The notes below the pieces were generated by a model, which worked only from the letters and a program-made list of their open reading frames with translations, searched no databases and was not told where the DNA came from. From CALZJC01 sp041574955 (lineage in GTDB: Bacteria; Acidobacteriota; Thermoanaerobaculia; Multivoradales; JAHEKO01): a stretch of DNA of 31,653 nucleotides. The position numbers and the translations under genes are program-made. The stretch's first letter is position 1, and the number at the start of each line of letters is the position of its first letter. This document shows, piece by piece, positions 21,368 through 29,702 of this stretch. Where the stretch lies: contig JBFGNS010000031.1 of NCBI GenBank assembly GCA_041574955.1, positions 1-31,653 on the forward strand, read 5' to 3'.

Positions 21368-23995
21368 ATGGAAACGATGCTGGGGGTTCTCCTCGTGCTG
21401 CTGGTGCTGGCGGTACCGCTGGCGGCGCTGGTGCTCGCCATCCTGGCGACCGTACGGCTGCGGCGGCTGGAGGACCGCCTGCGCTGGCTGGAGACCGGCC
21501 TGGCCGAGCTGCGGCGGGGGCCGCCAGACGAGGCCGCGCCGGCGGCGCCGCCCGCGCGGCCGACCGAGAAGAGGGCGGCACCGGCGGAGGAGCGCGTCGC
21601 CGCCCCGCCACCGGCCGCCGAACCGGCGGCGCCGGCTGCCGCGACCGCTCCGGGAGCGGCCGTCGAGGCCGAGCTGCCGCCGCCGCCGCGGCCTCCCCGC
21701 TCGCCCGCCGCCGCGCGCCGTCCCCGGCTTTCGCTGCGTGACGTCGAGAAGAGCCTGGGTGCCAAGCTGCCGGTCTGGCTGGGAGCGGTGGCACTGGTGC
21801 TGGCGGCAGCGTTTCTAGTCAAGCTGTCGTTCGACCGCGGCTGGCTGGGACCGGCGGTGCGGGTGGCGCTCGGAGTGGTGTTCGGGGTCGCGCTGCTGGG
21901 CGCCGGCCAGTGGCTGCACCGCAGCTCGGCACAGGTGGCTCAGGGGCTGTCGGCCGCCGGCATCGCCACCCTGTTCGTCGCCCTCTACGCCGGGGTCAAC
22001 CTGTACGGGCTGATCGGCCCCGCCGCCGGCTTCGCCTTGATGGCGTTGACCACCGCCGTGGCGGTCGGGCTGTCGCTGCGCCAGGGACAGCTGGTGGCGG
22101 TGCTGGGGCTGGTGGGCGGGTTCGCCACCCCCCAGCTGGTGCGCACCGACTCCCCCGACGCCAAGGTCCTGTTCCTCTACCTGCTGCTCCTCCAGCTCGG
22201 GCTGCTGGCGGTGGGCCGCAGACGCGGCTGGTGGGCGCTCACCGGCGCCGCTTTCGCCGGCGGCCTTGCCTGGCTCGGTCTGTGGCTGGCCGGACCGTTC
22301 CGCCAGACCGACGCCTTCTGGCTGGGTCTGTTCGTGGTGGTGTCGGCCGCGCTCTTCGCGGTGGTACCGGTGACCGGACCGGACCGGCCACGGCAGCTCG
22401 GCTGGCTGGCCGGCGCAGGCGGCTTCGCCGGCCTGGCGTTGCTGACCGTGCGCGCCGACTACGGCCCGGCCGAGTGGGGCTTCCTGGCGCTGCTCGGCTC
22501 CGGCGCCCTGGTGCTGGGACGCCTCGAGCCGCGCTACCAGCTGCTGGCCTGGGTCGGCGCCGCGGTGCCGGCGCTGCTGCTCGCCTACTGGGGCCTCGAG
22601 CTCGAGCCGGCCGAGGCCGAGCGGTTCCTGTGGGTGGTGCTGCTGCTCGGCGCGCTCCATGCCGGCGGGGCCTACCTGGCCCTGTGGGGCTCGTCGCAAC
22701 CGGCCCGCTGGGGCTGGTTGTCGGCCGCTGCCGGCACCGGTGCCCTGCTCCTGGCGACGCTCGGCGCCAAGACCGCCGGGCGAGAGTTGCCCTGGGGAGC
22801 GATCTGTCTGGCGCTGGCGCTCCTCTACCTGGCGGCGGCGCTGCCGGTCGCCCGCCGGCGCGGCGTGGCGGCCGGCTGGGAGTCGGCGCTGGCGGCGCTG
22901 GCCACCGCGGTGACCGCCTTCGTCAGCCTGGCGCTGCCGCTCGAGCTCGACAACCAGTGGCTGACCGTCGGCTGGTCGCTCGAGGTGACGGCGCTGGTCT
23001 GGCTCGCCGGTCTGCTGCGCGTGGCGATCCTGCGGCGGCTGGCGTGGCTGCTGGCGGCGGCGGTGGCTTTCCGGCTGCTGCTCAACCCGCTGGTGCTCGA
23101 GTATCCGATCGGCCTGCACCCGGTGTTCAACTGGCTGCTGTACGGCTACGGCGTGCCGGTCGCGGCGTTCGCGACCGCCGCCTGGCTGGCCCACCGGCAG
23201 AGTAGGAGCCGGCTGTCGGAGGCGCTCCAGCTCGGCGCGATGGCGCTGACCGCGATGCTCGCCACGCTGCTCGTGCGACAGGGGTTCCATCCCGGCGAGC
23301 CGGGCGCCGGCGGCGCCTCGCTGATCGAGATCGGGACCTTGACCGTGGCCTGGCTGGCGCTCGGCTGGGCCCTGCTGGAGGCCGCCGGCCGCTGGCCGCT
23401 GCGCACCGCGCGTTGGGCGGGCGCGGCCCTCGCCTGGCTGGCGCTTCTGGCGGTGCTCGACCTGGCGTTCACCAGCAACCCGGCGCTGGCCCACGAGGCG
23501 GTGGGCGGCACGCCGGTGTGGAATTGGCTGCTGTGGATCTACGGCGTGCCAGCGGCGCTGCTGGCCCTGGTGGCGCGAGCGGCGCGGCGGCGCGGGCTGC
23601 CGCTACTGCCGGCCGCCGGCCGCCTGGCGACCCTCGCCCTCGTCTTCCTGCTGGTGACCCTCGAGACGCGCCAGGCGTTCCGCGGCGCCTACCTCGACCG
23701 CGGTGCGGCCAGCCTTGCCGAGCAGTACGCCTACTCGGCGGCTTGGATCCTGCTCGGGCTCACCCTGCTGGCGGGCGGCATCGCCGGCCGCGGCCGGCTG
23801 CTGCGGTTCGCCTCGCTGGCGGTCATGCTGCTGGCGGTGGGCAAGGTGTTCCTGTGGGACCTGGCCGAGCTCGAGGACCTGTACCGGGTGTTGTCGTTCC
23901 TCGGCCTCGGGCTGAGCCTGCTGCTGATCGCCTGGCTGTACCAGCGTTTCGTCTTCCGCGACGAGCCGGCTGCGGACGGGGAGCCGCAGGCTTGA
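21368..23995 (+). CDS. DUF2339 polytopic membrane protein
   Basis: 875 residues. It has one N-terminal transmembrane helix (3-27) followed by a short coiled coil (RLRRLEDRLRWLETGLAEL). A flexible Pro/Ala/Glu linker (about 50-118) leads to an amphipathic segment (SLRDVEKSLGAKLPVWLGA) and then more than 20 hydrophobic helices to the end. This is the layout of DUF2339 membrane proteins, whose function is not established; an envelope role is usually supposed. The ATG at 21368 has GGAG 9 bases upstream. The stop overlaps the next gene's TTG start (TTGA). The 'NWLLYGYGVP' and 'NWLLWIYGVP' segments suggest an internal repeat in the helical part. Confidence 0.87.
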   Translation: METMLGVLLVLLVLAVPLAALVLAILATVRLRRLEDRLRWLETGLAELRRGPPDEAAPAAPPARPTEKRAAPAEERVAAPPPAAEPAAPAAATAPGAAVEAELPPPPRPPRSPAAARRPRLSLRDVEKSLGAKLPVWLGAVALVLAAAFLVKLSFDRGWLGPAVRVALGVVFGVALLGAGQWLHRSSAQVAQGLSAAGIATLFVALYAGVNLYGLIGPAAGFALMALTTAVAVGLSLRQGQLVAVLGLVGGFATPQLVRTDSPDAKVLFLYLLLLQLGLLAVGRRRGWWALTGAAFAGGLAWLGLWLAGPFRQTDAFWLGLFVVVSAALFAVVPVTGPDRPRQLGWLAGAGGFAGLALLTVRADYGPAEWGFLALLGSGALVLGRLEPRYQLLAWVGAAVPALLLAYWGLELEPAEAERFLWVVLLLGALHAGGAYLALWGSSQPARWGWLSAAAGTGALLLATLGAKTAGRELPWGAICLALALLYLAAALPVARRRGVAAGWESALAALATAVTAFVSLALPLELDNQWLTVGWSLEVTALVWLAGLLRVAILRRLAWLLAAAVAFRLLLNPLVLEYPIGLHPVFNWLLYGYGVPVAAFATAAWLAHRQSRSRLSEALQLGAMALTAMLATLLVRQGFHPGEPGAGGASLIEIGTLTVAWLALGWALLEAAGRWPLRTARWAGAALAWLALLAVLDLAFTSNPALAHEAVGGTPVWNWLLWIYGVPAALLALVARAARRRGLPLLPAAGRLATLALVFLLVTLETRQAFRGAYLDRGAASLAEQYAYSAAWILLGLTLLAGGIAGRGRLLRFASLAVMLLAVGKVFLWDLAELEDLYRVLSFLGLGLSLLLIAWLYQRFVFRDEPAADGEPQA

Positions 23996-25941
23996 GCACG
24001 CCGGCAGGCGGCGGGCTCGCCCGGCTGCGCACCCTGGTGGTGAGCCTGGCGGCCTGCCTGCCGCTCGGCGGCGCGATCCAACCCGAGCCGCCGACGATCC
24101 CGGGCTTCCTGTACGCGCGCACCGTGGAGGTGACCCGGCCGGGACCGCAGCGGGTGGAGCTGGACCTCGCTGCCCTCTCCCACATGCACCCGTCGGGTCG
24201 CGATCTGCACCTGTTCGCGCCCGACGGCCGCGAGCTGGCGCGGCGCCTGGAGCGCGCTCCGGACGCGGCGGGCGAGCAGCCCGCGGCGGTGGCGGCGGTC
24301 GAGCCGCGAGACGGCGGCTGGTGGGTCCGCATCGACGCCGGCAGCGACCCGTCGCCCCACCGCGCCCTGCGCTTCGAGTTCCGTCACGACCTGCTGGCAC
24401 CGGCGGTGCGGCTCGAGGCCTCCGGCGACGGCGCGGCCTGGCGGTCGCTGGTCGAGCGCGATCTGTTCCGTCTCGGCGACGAGGCTGGCGCGGCACAGTT
24501 CGCCCTCGACTACGAGCCCACCTCCGACCGCCACCTGCGTCTCGCCTGGCCGGGCGAGGCCGGCTTCCCGGCGGTCGAGCGGATCCGCCTGGTGCGCGGG
24601 CCCAGCCGCGCGATCGAGCAGCGCGTCGAGCGGCCGGCGAGCGAGCCCGGACAGGCCGGCGGCGCCCGCTACCGGATGCGGCTCGACGCCCCCGGCGCGG
24701 TGCGGCTGCGGTTCGAGCTCGACGCCAGCGGCGCGGTCGGCTACCGCCTCGCCGTCGCCCGCGCCGGCCGCTGGGAGACGACCGCCGAGGGGCTGTGGGC
24801 GCTGGGCGCCGGCGCGCCGGCTCGGCGCAGCCTGCCGCTCGCACCGGTCGGCCAGCGGTCCGACCTGCGGCTCGAGCTGTACGGCGAGCCGACGCCCCGC
24901 CTGGTGGCCTGGACCGCCGAGTACCCGGCGCGCGCGGTGCTGTTCACCGCCGAGACCACCGGTCTCCACACCCTGGCCTACGGCTCGCACCGCGCCACCA
25001 CGCGCACCGCGCCGGCCACCGACTCGCCGCTCGCCAGCCGGCTCGAGCCGGGTCCCGAGACGGCGTTCGAGCCGCCGCCGCCGGAGACCGCGCGGCCGGC
25101 CCAGGCGCTCGACGCCGGCACGGCGAGCGCCAGCTGGACGGTGACGGCGCCGGGCGCCGAAGTCGCCAGCGTGGTGCGCCTGGAGCTGCCGGCTGGCGTC
25201 TATCCGCTGGTGCGGCGCGATCTCGGCAACCTCCGCCTGTCGGCCGCCGGCCGCGAGCTGCCCTACCTGGCGCACCGGCCCGACCTGCCGGTAGCGGTCG
25301 GCGCCCGCCAACGGGTGTCGCCCGAGCCCTCCGGCCGGGGCCGCAGCCGGGTCGAGACCGAGCTGCCGGCCGGCACGGTGCGGCTCAGCCAGCTCGAGCT
25401 GACCGCAGACGACGCCCCGTTCCGCCGGCTCTTGCGCGTCGGCTTTCCCGACCCGGCACCCAAGGCCGGGGAGCCGGCCGAGACGTGGCGCGGCGGCTGG
25501 CGGGCCTGGGCGTGCGAGGACCACGGCCCGCTGCCGTGCCGCTTCGAGCTGGCGCTCGACGGCGTCGCGGCCGCGCGGGTGATCGTAGAGCTCGACGACG
25601 GCGACAACCCGCCCCTCGGCCGGCTCGAGACGGCGGCCTGGAGGCGGCGCGACGAGCTGGTCTTCGTCTGGCCCGAGCGCGGCCCGGTGACCCTGGTCGC
25701 GGCGGCGCGCAACGTGCGGCCGCCGCGCTACGACCTGACGCTGGCGGCCGACCGGCTGCTGGCTCGGCAGTGGGTCCCGGCCGAGCTGGACCTGGCTGCC
25801 GCCACCGGCGCGGCGGCCGAGCGCGGACGGCTCGGCCGGATGGTGCTCTATGCCGCGCTGGCGCTCGCCGCGGTCGCCCTGCTGGCGCTGCTGTACCGGA
25901 TGCTGCGCGCTCCCGGAGACGGCGGGGCCGCAGCCGGCTAG
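23992..25941 (+). CDS. DUF3999 envelope protein
   Basis: 649 residues. A signal peptide (about 8-30) is followed by a large periplasmic region of beta-sandwich type. The first part, with RTVEVTRPGPQRVELDLAAL and DLHLFAPDGREL, resembles DUF3999. A single transmembrane helix (about 617-638) and a short cytoplasmic tail close the protein. DUF3999 genes are known to sit next to DUF2339 genes, and here the two overlap by 4 bases (TTGA), which strongly suggests that the products form a complex in the inner membrane. The first in-frame start after the overlap is the TTG itself; GGGGAG lies about 12 bases before it. The function of the pair is unknown. Confidence 0.82.
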   Translation: MSTPAGGGLARLRTLVVSLAACLPLGGAIQPEPPTIPGFLYARTVEVTRPGPQRVELDLAALSHMHPSGRDLHLFAPDGRELARRLERAPDAAGEQPAAVAAVEPRDGGWWVRIDAGSDPSPHRALRFEFRHDLLAPAVRLEASGDGAAWRSLVERDLFRLGDEAGAAQFALDYEPTSDRHLRLAWPGEAGFPAVERIRLVRGPSRAIEQRVERPASEPGQAGGARYRMRLDAPGAVRLRFELDASGAVGYRLAVARAGRWETTAEGLWALGAGAPARRSLPLAPVGQRSDLRLELYGEPTPRLVAWTAEYPARAVLFTAETTGLHTLAYGSHRATTRTAPATDSPLASRLEPGPETAFEPPPPETARPAQALDAGTASASWTVTAPGAEVASVVRLELPAGVYPLVRRDLGNLRLSAAGRELPYLAHRPDLPVAVGARQRVSPEPSGRGRSRVETELPAGTVRLSQLELTADDAPFRRLLRVGFPDPAPKAGEPAETWRGGWRAWACEDHGPLPCRFELALDGVAAARVIVELDDGDNPPLGRLETAAWRRRDELVFVWPERGPVTLVAAARNVRPPRYDLTLAADRLLARQWVPAELDLAAATGAAAERGRLGRMVLYAALALAAVALLALLYRMLRAPGDGGAAAG

Positions 25942-26037
25942 CCGAGGGTCGGCCGTCCTCACGCGCGCGGGCTCGGGGGGCGCCGACCGGTTCAGTCGGA
26001 GCGCTCCCGGCCGTGTCCGGTGGGGAGCGGCGGGGGC

Positions 26038-26065
26038 TTGACAAGACAGTTAACCTGGTTAAACT
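26038..26065 (+). promoter_or_regulatory. Promoter of the MarR-kor region
   Basis: TTGACA (26038-26043), a 16-base spacer and TAAACT (26060-26065) are near-consensus. Transcription would start near 26072, only about 11 bases before the ATG at 26083, and no Shine-Dalgarno sequence is present. The leader would therefore be almost absent. Two palindromic operators overlap the spacer, the -10 box and the start site. Confidence 0.6.
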
Positions 26066-26078
26066 CTAACCTGGTTAA
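26050..26078 (+). promoter_or_regulatory. Double palindromic operator
   Basis: TTAACC-T-GGTTAA (26050-26062) is a perfect palindrome around a single base. The 12-base core TAACCTGGTTAA recurs exactly at 26067-26078, where the arms are 5 bp long. The two centres (26056 and 26072) are 16 bases apart. The first covers the spacer/-10 boundary and the second the predicted transcription start, so a bound protein should repress. Size and symmetry fit MarR-family sites, and the regulator begins 4 bases further on, so autorepression is likely. Confidence 0.75.
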
Positions 26079-26082
26079 GCAA

Positions 26083-26709
26083 ATGTCGGCGAGCCGCCAG
26101 ACCGCCACCAGCGAGCCCCCCCGTGCCGCACCGAGCAACGGCAACGGGCGGTTCGAGCTGCTGCGCTACTCGCACATCTTCGCGTCGGCGGTGCGCGACC
26201 TGCTCGAGCTCAAGCTGCTGCGCGAGGTGACCGACGACCCGCTCACCCTGCCGCAGTTCCATCTGCTCAAGCTGATCTCGCTCAACGGCAGTCACCAGGT
26301 CGGCGAGGTCGCCCAGTTCCTCGGCGTCAGCCCGCCGGCCGCGACCAAGAACATCGACAAGCTGGAGGGGCTGGGGCTGGTGGCCCGCAGCCCTTCCGAG
26401 CACGACCGGCGAGCGACCCTGCTCGCCTCGAGCGACAGGGGCCGCCGGCTGGTCGAGCGTTACGAGGCGCTCAAGGAGGAGCGGCTGGAACCGGTGCTCG
26501 AGGGTTTCAGCGACAAGGAGCTGAAGCAGTTCACCGCGCTGCTGGAGCGGTTCGCGCTGCGTCTCATCCGGCAGGAGGACTCGGGCGAGGGCCTCTGTCT
26601 GCGTTGCTCGGCCTACTACGCCGAGTCCTGCCCGGTGACGCACCTGCGCGACGGCTGCCCCTACCAGAAGGTGCGCGACAGCCGCGCGGCGCAGAAGAAA
26701 GCTGTTTAG
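26083..26709 (+). CDS. MarR-family regulator with C-terminal cysteine cluster
   Basis: 208 residues. Residues 1-22 are a disordered tail. About 24-165 is a MarR winged helix: the dimer helix (LLRYSHIFASAVRDLLELKLL), HQVGEVAQFLGVSPPAATKNIDKL recognition region (71-94), and the wing with HDRRATLLASSDRGR (107-121). Residues 166-208 are an addition not typical of MarR. Four cysteines (C172, C175, C183, C192; spacing C-x2-C-x7-C-x8-C) are suited to bind Zn or an Fe-S cluster, or to sense oxidants. The ATG at 26083 is 4 bases past the double operator. The 2-oxoacid:ferredoxin oxidoreductase operon starts 54 bases downstream on the same strand, so the protein probably controls it. Redox or Fe-S sensing is an inference. 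Confidence 0.88.
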   Translation: MSASRQTATSEPPRAAPSNGNGRFELLRYSHIFASAVRDLLELKLLREVTDDPLTLPQFHLLKLISLNGSHQVGEVAQFLGVSPPAATKNIDKLEGLGLVARSPSEHDRRATLLASSDRGRRLVERYEALKEERLEPVLEGFSDKELKQFTALLERFALRLIRQEDSGEGLCLRCSAYYAESCPVTHLRDGCPYQKVRDSRAAQKKAV

Positions 26710-26763
26710 CCGGCCCGCAGCCACCGGCCGCGAGCCGGCTGGACGGGCCGCTGGGCATACCGG

Positions 26764-27057
26764 ATGAAGTTCTGGCGACAGCCGCTCGACAGCCAGGCGA
26801 TCGTCGTCGCCCGTGGCGAGCTGGTGATCTTCGAGGAGCGCTGCAAAGGGTGCGGCTTCTGCGTCGAGTACTGCCCGCGCGACGTGCTGGCGCTGGCGCG
26901 CCGGTTCAACCGCAAGGGCTACCACCCGCCGGAGGTGGTGCGCACCGGCGACTGCCTGAACTGCAACCTGTGCGAGATGATCTGCCCCGAGTTCGCGATC
27001 TTCAGCTACGCGGCGGCGCGGCCGGCTCCGGCGCGCGCGCGGGAGGCCGGCGGATGA
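26764..27057 (+). CDS. korD: 2-oxoacid:ferredoxin oxidoreductase, ferredoxin (delta) subunit
   Basis: 97 residues with two [4Fe-4S] motifs: C27, C30, C33, C37 (RCKGCGFCVEYCP) and C64, C67, C70, C74 (CLNCNLCEMICP). The size and the order D-A-B-C are those of OorDABC/KorDABC, in which this subunit carries electrons from the catalytic subunits to external ferredoxin. The start is taken as ATG 26764; no strong ribosome site precedes it, so translation may depend on the upstream MarR gene, whose stop is 54 bases away. The stop overlaps korA as ATGA. Confidence 0.9.
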   Translation: MKFWRQPLDSQAIVVARGELVIFEERCKGCGFCVEYCPRDVLALARRFNRKGYHPPEVVRTGDCLNCNLCEMICPEFAIFSYAAARPAPARAREAGG

Positions 27058-28211
27058 AGGCCGACCCCGCGGGCGTGCTGACCGGCGCCCACTACCTCGA
27101 CGGCGACTTCGCCTGCGGCGAAGGCGCGATGGCCGCCGGCTGCCGTTTCGTCGCCGGCTATCCGATCACGCCGTCGACCGAGGTGGTGGAGCGGATCGCG
27201 CACCGCTTCCCCACCTTCGGCGGCACGTTCATCCAGATGGAGGACGAGCTCGCCTCGATGGCGGCGGTGGTCGGCGCCTCGTGGACCGGCACCAAGGCGA
27301 TGACCGTCACCAGCGGCCCGGGCTTCAGCCTGATGATGGAGAACATCGGCCTGGCGGCGATGATGGAGACGCCCTGCGTGGTGGTCGACGTGCAGCGCGG
27401 CGGGCCGTCCACCGGGCTGCCGACGATGGTCGGCCAGGCCGACGTCATGCAGGCGCGCTGGGGCTCGCACGGCGACTACGAGGTCATCGCGCTGTGCCCG
27501 CAGTCGCCGCAAGAGGCGTTCGACCTGACGATCGAGGCGTTCAACCTGGCCGAGATCTACCGCGTGCCGGTGCTCGTGCTGCTCGACGAGTGCGTCGGCC
27601 ACATGACCGAGAAGGTGGTCATCCCGCCGGCCGACGAGATCGAGATCGAGCCGCGCCGGCTGACCGCCAGGTCGCCGGCCGACTATCAGCCGTACGCGCT
27701 CAACGGCCGGCCGGTGCCGGAGTTCGCCCGTGCCGGCGACGGCTACCGCTTCCACACCACGGGTTTGACCCACGACGAGCGCGGCTACCCGGTGATGAGC
27801 GCCGACTGCCAGGAGCGCTGCGTGCGCCGGCTGGTGGAGAAGATCCGCGACAACGCCGACCAGATCGTGCGCCTCGAGGAGGACGGCACCGAGGGTGCCG
27901 AGGTGGTGGTGGTCGCCTTCGGCATCACCGCGCGGGTGGCGCGGCTGGCGGTCCAGCAGGCGCGAGCGCGCGGCGTCGCCGCCGGCTTCGTGCGCCTGGT
28001 GACGCTGTGGCCGTTCGCCGAGCGGCGCATCGGAGAGCTGGCGGTGACCGCCCGCGCCCTGCTGGTGCCGGAGATCAACTACGGCCAGATGACGCTCGAG
28101 GTGGAGCGCTGCGCCGCCGGCCGCGCGGCGGTGCGCGGCCTGTTCCACGGCGGCGGCGGGGTGCACGACCCCGAACGGATCGCCGACGCGATCGTGGAGG
28201 CGGCAGCATGA
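27054..28211 (+). CDS. korA: 2-oxoglutarate:ferredoxin oxidoreductase, alpha subunit
   Basis: 385 residues. The N-terminal gamma/alpha fold shows GYPITPSTE (35-43), FIQMEDELASMA (59-70) and VTSGPGFSLMMENIG, followed by VQRGGPSTGLPT and QADVMQARWGSHGDYEVIAL. These match the alpha chains of 2-oxoglutarate-type enzymes (KorA/OorA) better than pyruvate or indolepyruvate types. With KorB, KorC and KorD it oxidatively decarboxylates a 2-oxoacid with CoA to acyl-CoA and CO2 while reducing ferredoxin; reversal fixes CO2 in the reductive TCA cycle. Substrate choice as 2-oxoglutarate is a similarity-based inference. The start ATG overlaps the korD stop by 4 bases, and the stop overlaps korB likewise. 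Confidence 0.92.
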   Translation: MKADPAGVLTGAHYLDGDFACGEGAMAAGCRFVAGYPITPSTEVVERIAHRFPTFGGTFIQMEDELASMAAVVGASWTGTKAMTVTSGPGFSLMMENIGLAAMMETPCVVVDVQRGGPSTGLPTMVGQADVMQARWGSHGDYEVIALCPQSPQEAFDLTIEAFNLAEIYRVPVLVLLDECVGHMTEKVVIPPADEIEIEPRRLTARSPADYQPYALNGRPVPEFARAGDGYRFHTTGLTHDERGYPVMSADCQERCVRRLVEKIRDNADQIVRLEEDGTEGAEVVVVAFGITARVARLAVQQARARGVAAGFVRLVTLWPFAERRIGELAVTARALLVPEINYGQMTLEVERCAAGRAAVRGLFHGGGGVHDPERIADAIVEAAA

Positions 28212-29110
28212 CGACGACGAGCCCGGGGCTGGTGCGAGAGCCGCCGATGGAGCACCCGCTGGCGCCGTTCCTGCGCATGGAGCGGATTCCGCACGTCTGG
28301 TGCCCGGGCTGCGGCATCGGCACCGTGGTGCAGTGCTTCGCCACCGCTCTCGAGCGCGCCGGCTGCGACCTCGACAAGACGGCGGTGGTTTCCGGCATCG
28401 GCTGCTCGGGGCGCGCCGCCGGCTATCTCAAGCTCGACGGCTTCCACACCACCCACGGCCGGGCCATCCCGTTCGCCACCGGCTTGAAGCTCGGCCGGCC
28501 CGAGCTGCTGGTGACGGTGATCTCGGGCGACGGCGATCTGGTGGGGATCGGCGGCAACCACTTCATCCACGCCGCCCGCCGCAACCTGGACCTGCTGGTC
28601 GTCCTGATCAACAACTTCATCTACGGCATGACCGGCGGCCAGAACGCTCCCACCACCCCGCTCACCGCCCGCACCTCGACCATGCCGTTCGGCAACTTCG
28701 AGCCGCCGTTCAACCTGCCGCACCTGGCCGCCTCGAGCGGCGCACCCTACGTCGCGCGCTGGACCTGCCTGCACATCCGGCGTCTGACCTGGACGATCGA
28801 GGAGGCGATCGGCCGCCGCGGCTTCCGCCTGATCGAGGTGATCGCGCCCTGCCCCACGCTCTACTCGCGGCTCAACAAGCTCGGTACCGGGCTCGACGGC
28901 ATGCGCTCCTACCACGACAACGCCGTCATCCGCCACGGTGCCGAGACCTCCGAGGTGGCGATCGACTTCGACGGCCCGATCGTCTGCGGCAAGTTCGTCG
29001 ACGTCGAGAAGCCGACTTTCCACCAGCTGATGGACGAGCACTACGGCAAGGTCCTGGGCGAGCGCTATGTCCCGATGCCGCCCTCCGGAGGCATGCTCGA
29101 TGGCGGCTGA
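28208..29110 (+). CDS. korB: 2-oxoglutarate:ferredoxin oxidoreductase, beta subunit
   Basis: 300-residue thiamine-diphosphate subunit. The TPP/Mg site is GDGD at 107-110 with NN at 135-136 and the family phrase FIYGMTGGQ. Cysteines C32 and C35 (CPGCG), C66 (GIGCSGR) and C215 (APCPTLYSR) are placed to hold the [4Fe-4S] cluster next to the thiamine. HTTHGRAIPFATGLKLG (80-96) is typical. All key residues are intact. The ATG overlaps the korA stop (ATGA), and the gene's end overlaps korC by 11 bases. The order and lengths (385, 300, 200, 97 residues) match four-subunit enzymes. Confidence 0.93.
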   Translation: MTTTSPGLVREPPMEHPLAPFLRMERIPHVWCPGCGIGTVVQCFATALERAGCDLDKTAVVSGIGCSGRAAGYLKLDGFHTTHGRAIPFATGLKLGRPELLVTVISGDGDLVGIGGNHFIHAARRNLDLLVVLINNFIYGMTGGQNAPTTPLTARTSTMPFGNFEPPFNLPHLAASSGAPYVARWTCLHIRRLTWTIEEAIGRRGFRLIEVIAPCPTLYSRLNKLGTGLDGMRSYHDNAVIRHGAETSEVAIDFDGPIVCGKFVDVEKPTFHQLMDEHYGKVLGERYVPMPPSGGMLDGG

Positions 29111-29702
29111 GCGCCAGCGAATCGAGATCCGCATCACCGGCTTCGGCGGCCAGGGCGTAGTGCTGGCCGGGCACATCATCGGCCGGGCGTGCGCCATCCA
29201 CGCCAACCGCCAGGCGACCATGGTGCAGAGCTTCGGCCCGGAGGCGCGCGGCTCGGCGTGCAGCGCGACGCTGGTGGTCTCCGACCACGAGGTGCTCTAT
29301 CCGTACATCCGCCGGCCCGACATCCTGGTGGCGATGTCGGCCGACGGCTACGAGAAGTACCGCGACGAGCTGCGCGAGGACGGTCTGCTGATCTACGAGC
29401 AGGATCTGGTGCAGCCGCGCTGCAAGCCTCAGCAGCGGGCGCGCGGCGTGCCCTCGACCCGCATCGCCGAGTCGCTCGGCCGCGCCATCGTCCAGAACAT
29501 CGTCATGGTGGGCTTCTTCGCCGGCGTCGGCCGGCTGGTGCCGGAGGAGGCGATGCGCGAGGCGGTCGCGGGCTCGGTGCCCGCCGGCACCGAGAAGCTG
29601 AACCTCGCGGCGTTCGAGCGCGGCCTGGAGTGGGCGGTGCAAGAGGTCCAGCGGCCGGCCGTCGAGCTGCACCGGCCGCCGGTGAGCGAGGCGACACCGT
29701 GA
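29100..29702 (+). CDS. korC: 2-oxoacid:ferredoxin oxidoreductase, gamma subunit
   Basis: 200 residues. GFGGQG at 14-19 and SFGPEARGS at 44-52 mark the gamma chain (POR/KOR gamma, CoA-related fold). A further VQNIVMVGFFAG segment and the closing EEAMREAV helix are typical. It begins at ATG 29100, 11 bases inside korB, in a different frame; an upstream in-frame start at 29067 would overlap more and add no family sequence. Its stop overlaps the following flavoprotein start as GTGA. The subunit completes the KorDABC enzyme. Confidence 0.92.
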   Translation: MAAERQRIEIRITGFGGQGVVLAGHIIGRACAIHANRQATMVQSFGPEARGSACSATLVVSDHEVLYPYIRRPDILVAMSADGYEKYRDELREDGLLIYEQDLVQPRCKPQQRARGVPSTRIAESLGRAIVQNIVMVGFFAGVGRLVPEEAMREAVAGSVPAGTEKLNLAAFERGLEWAVQEVQRPAVELHRPPVSEATP

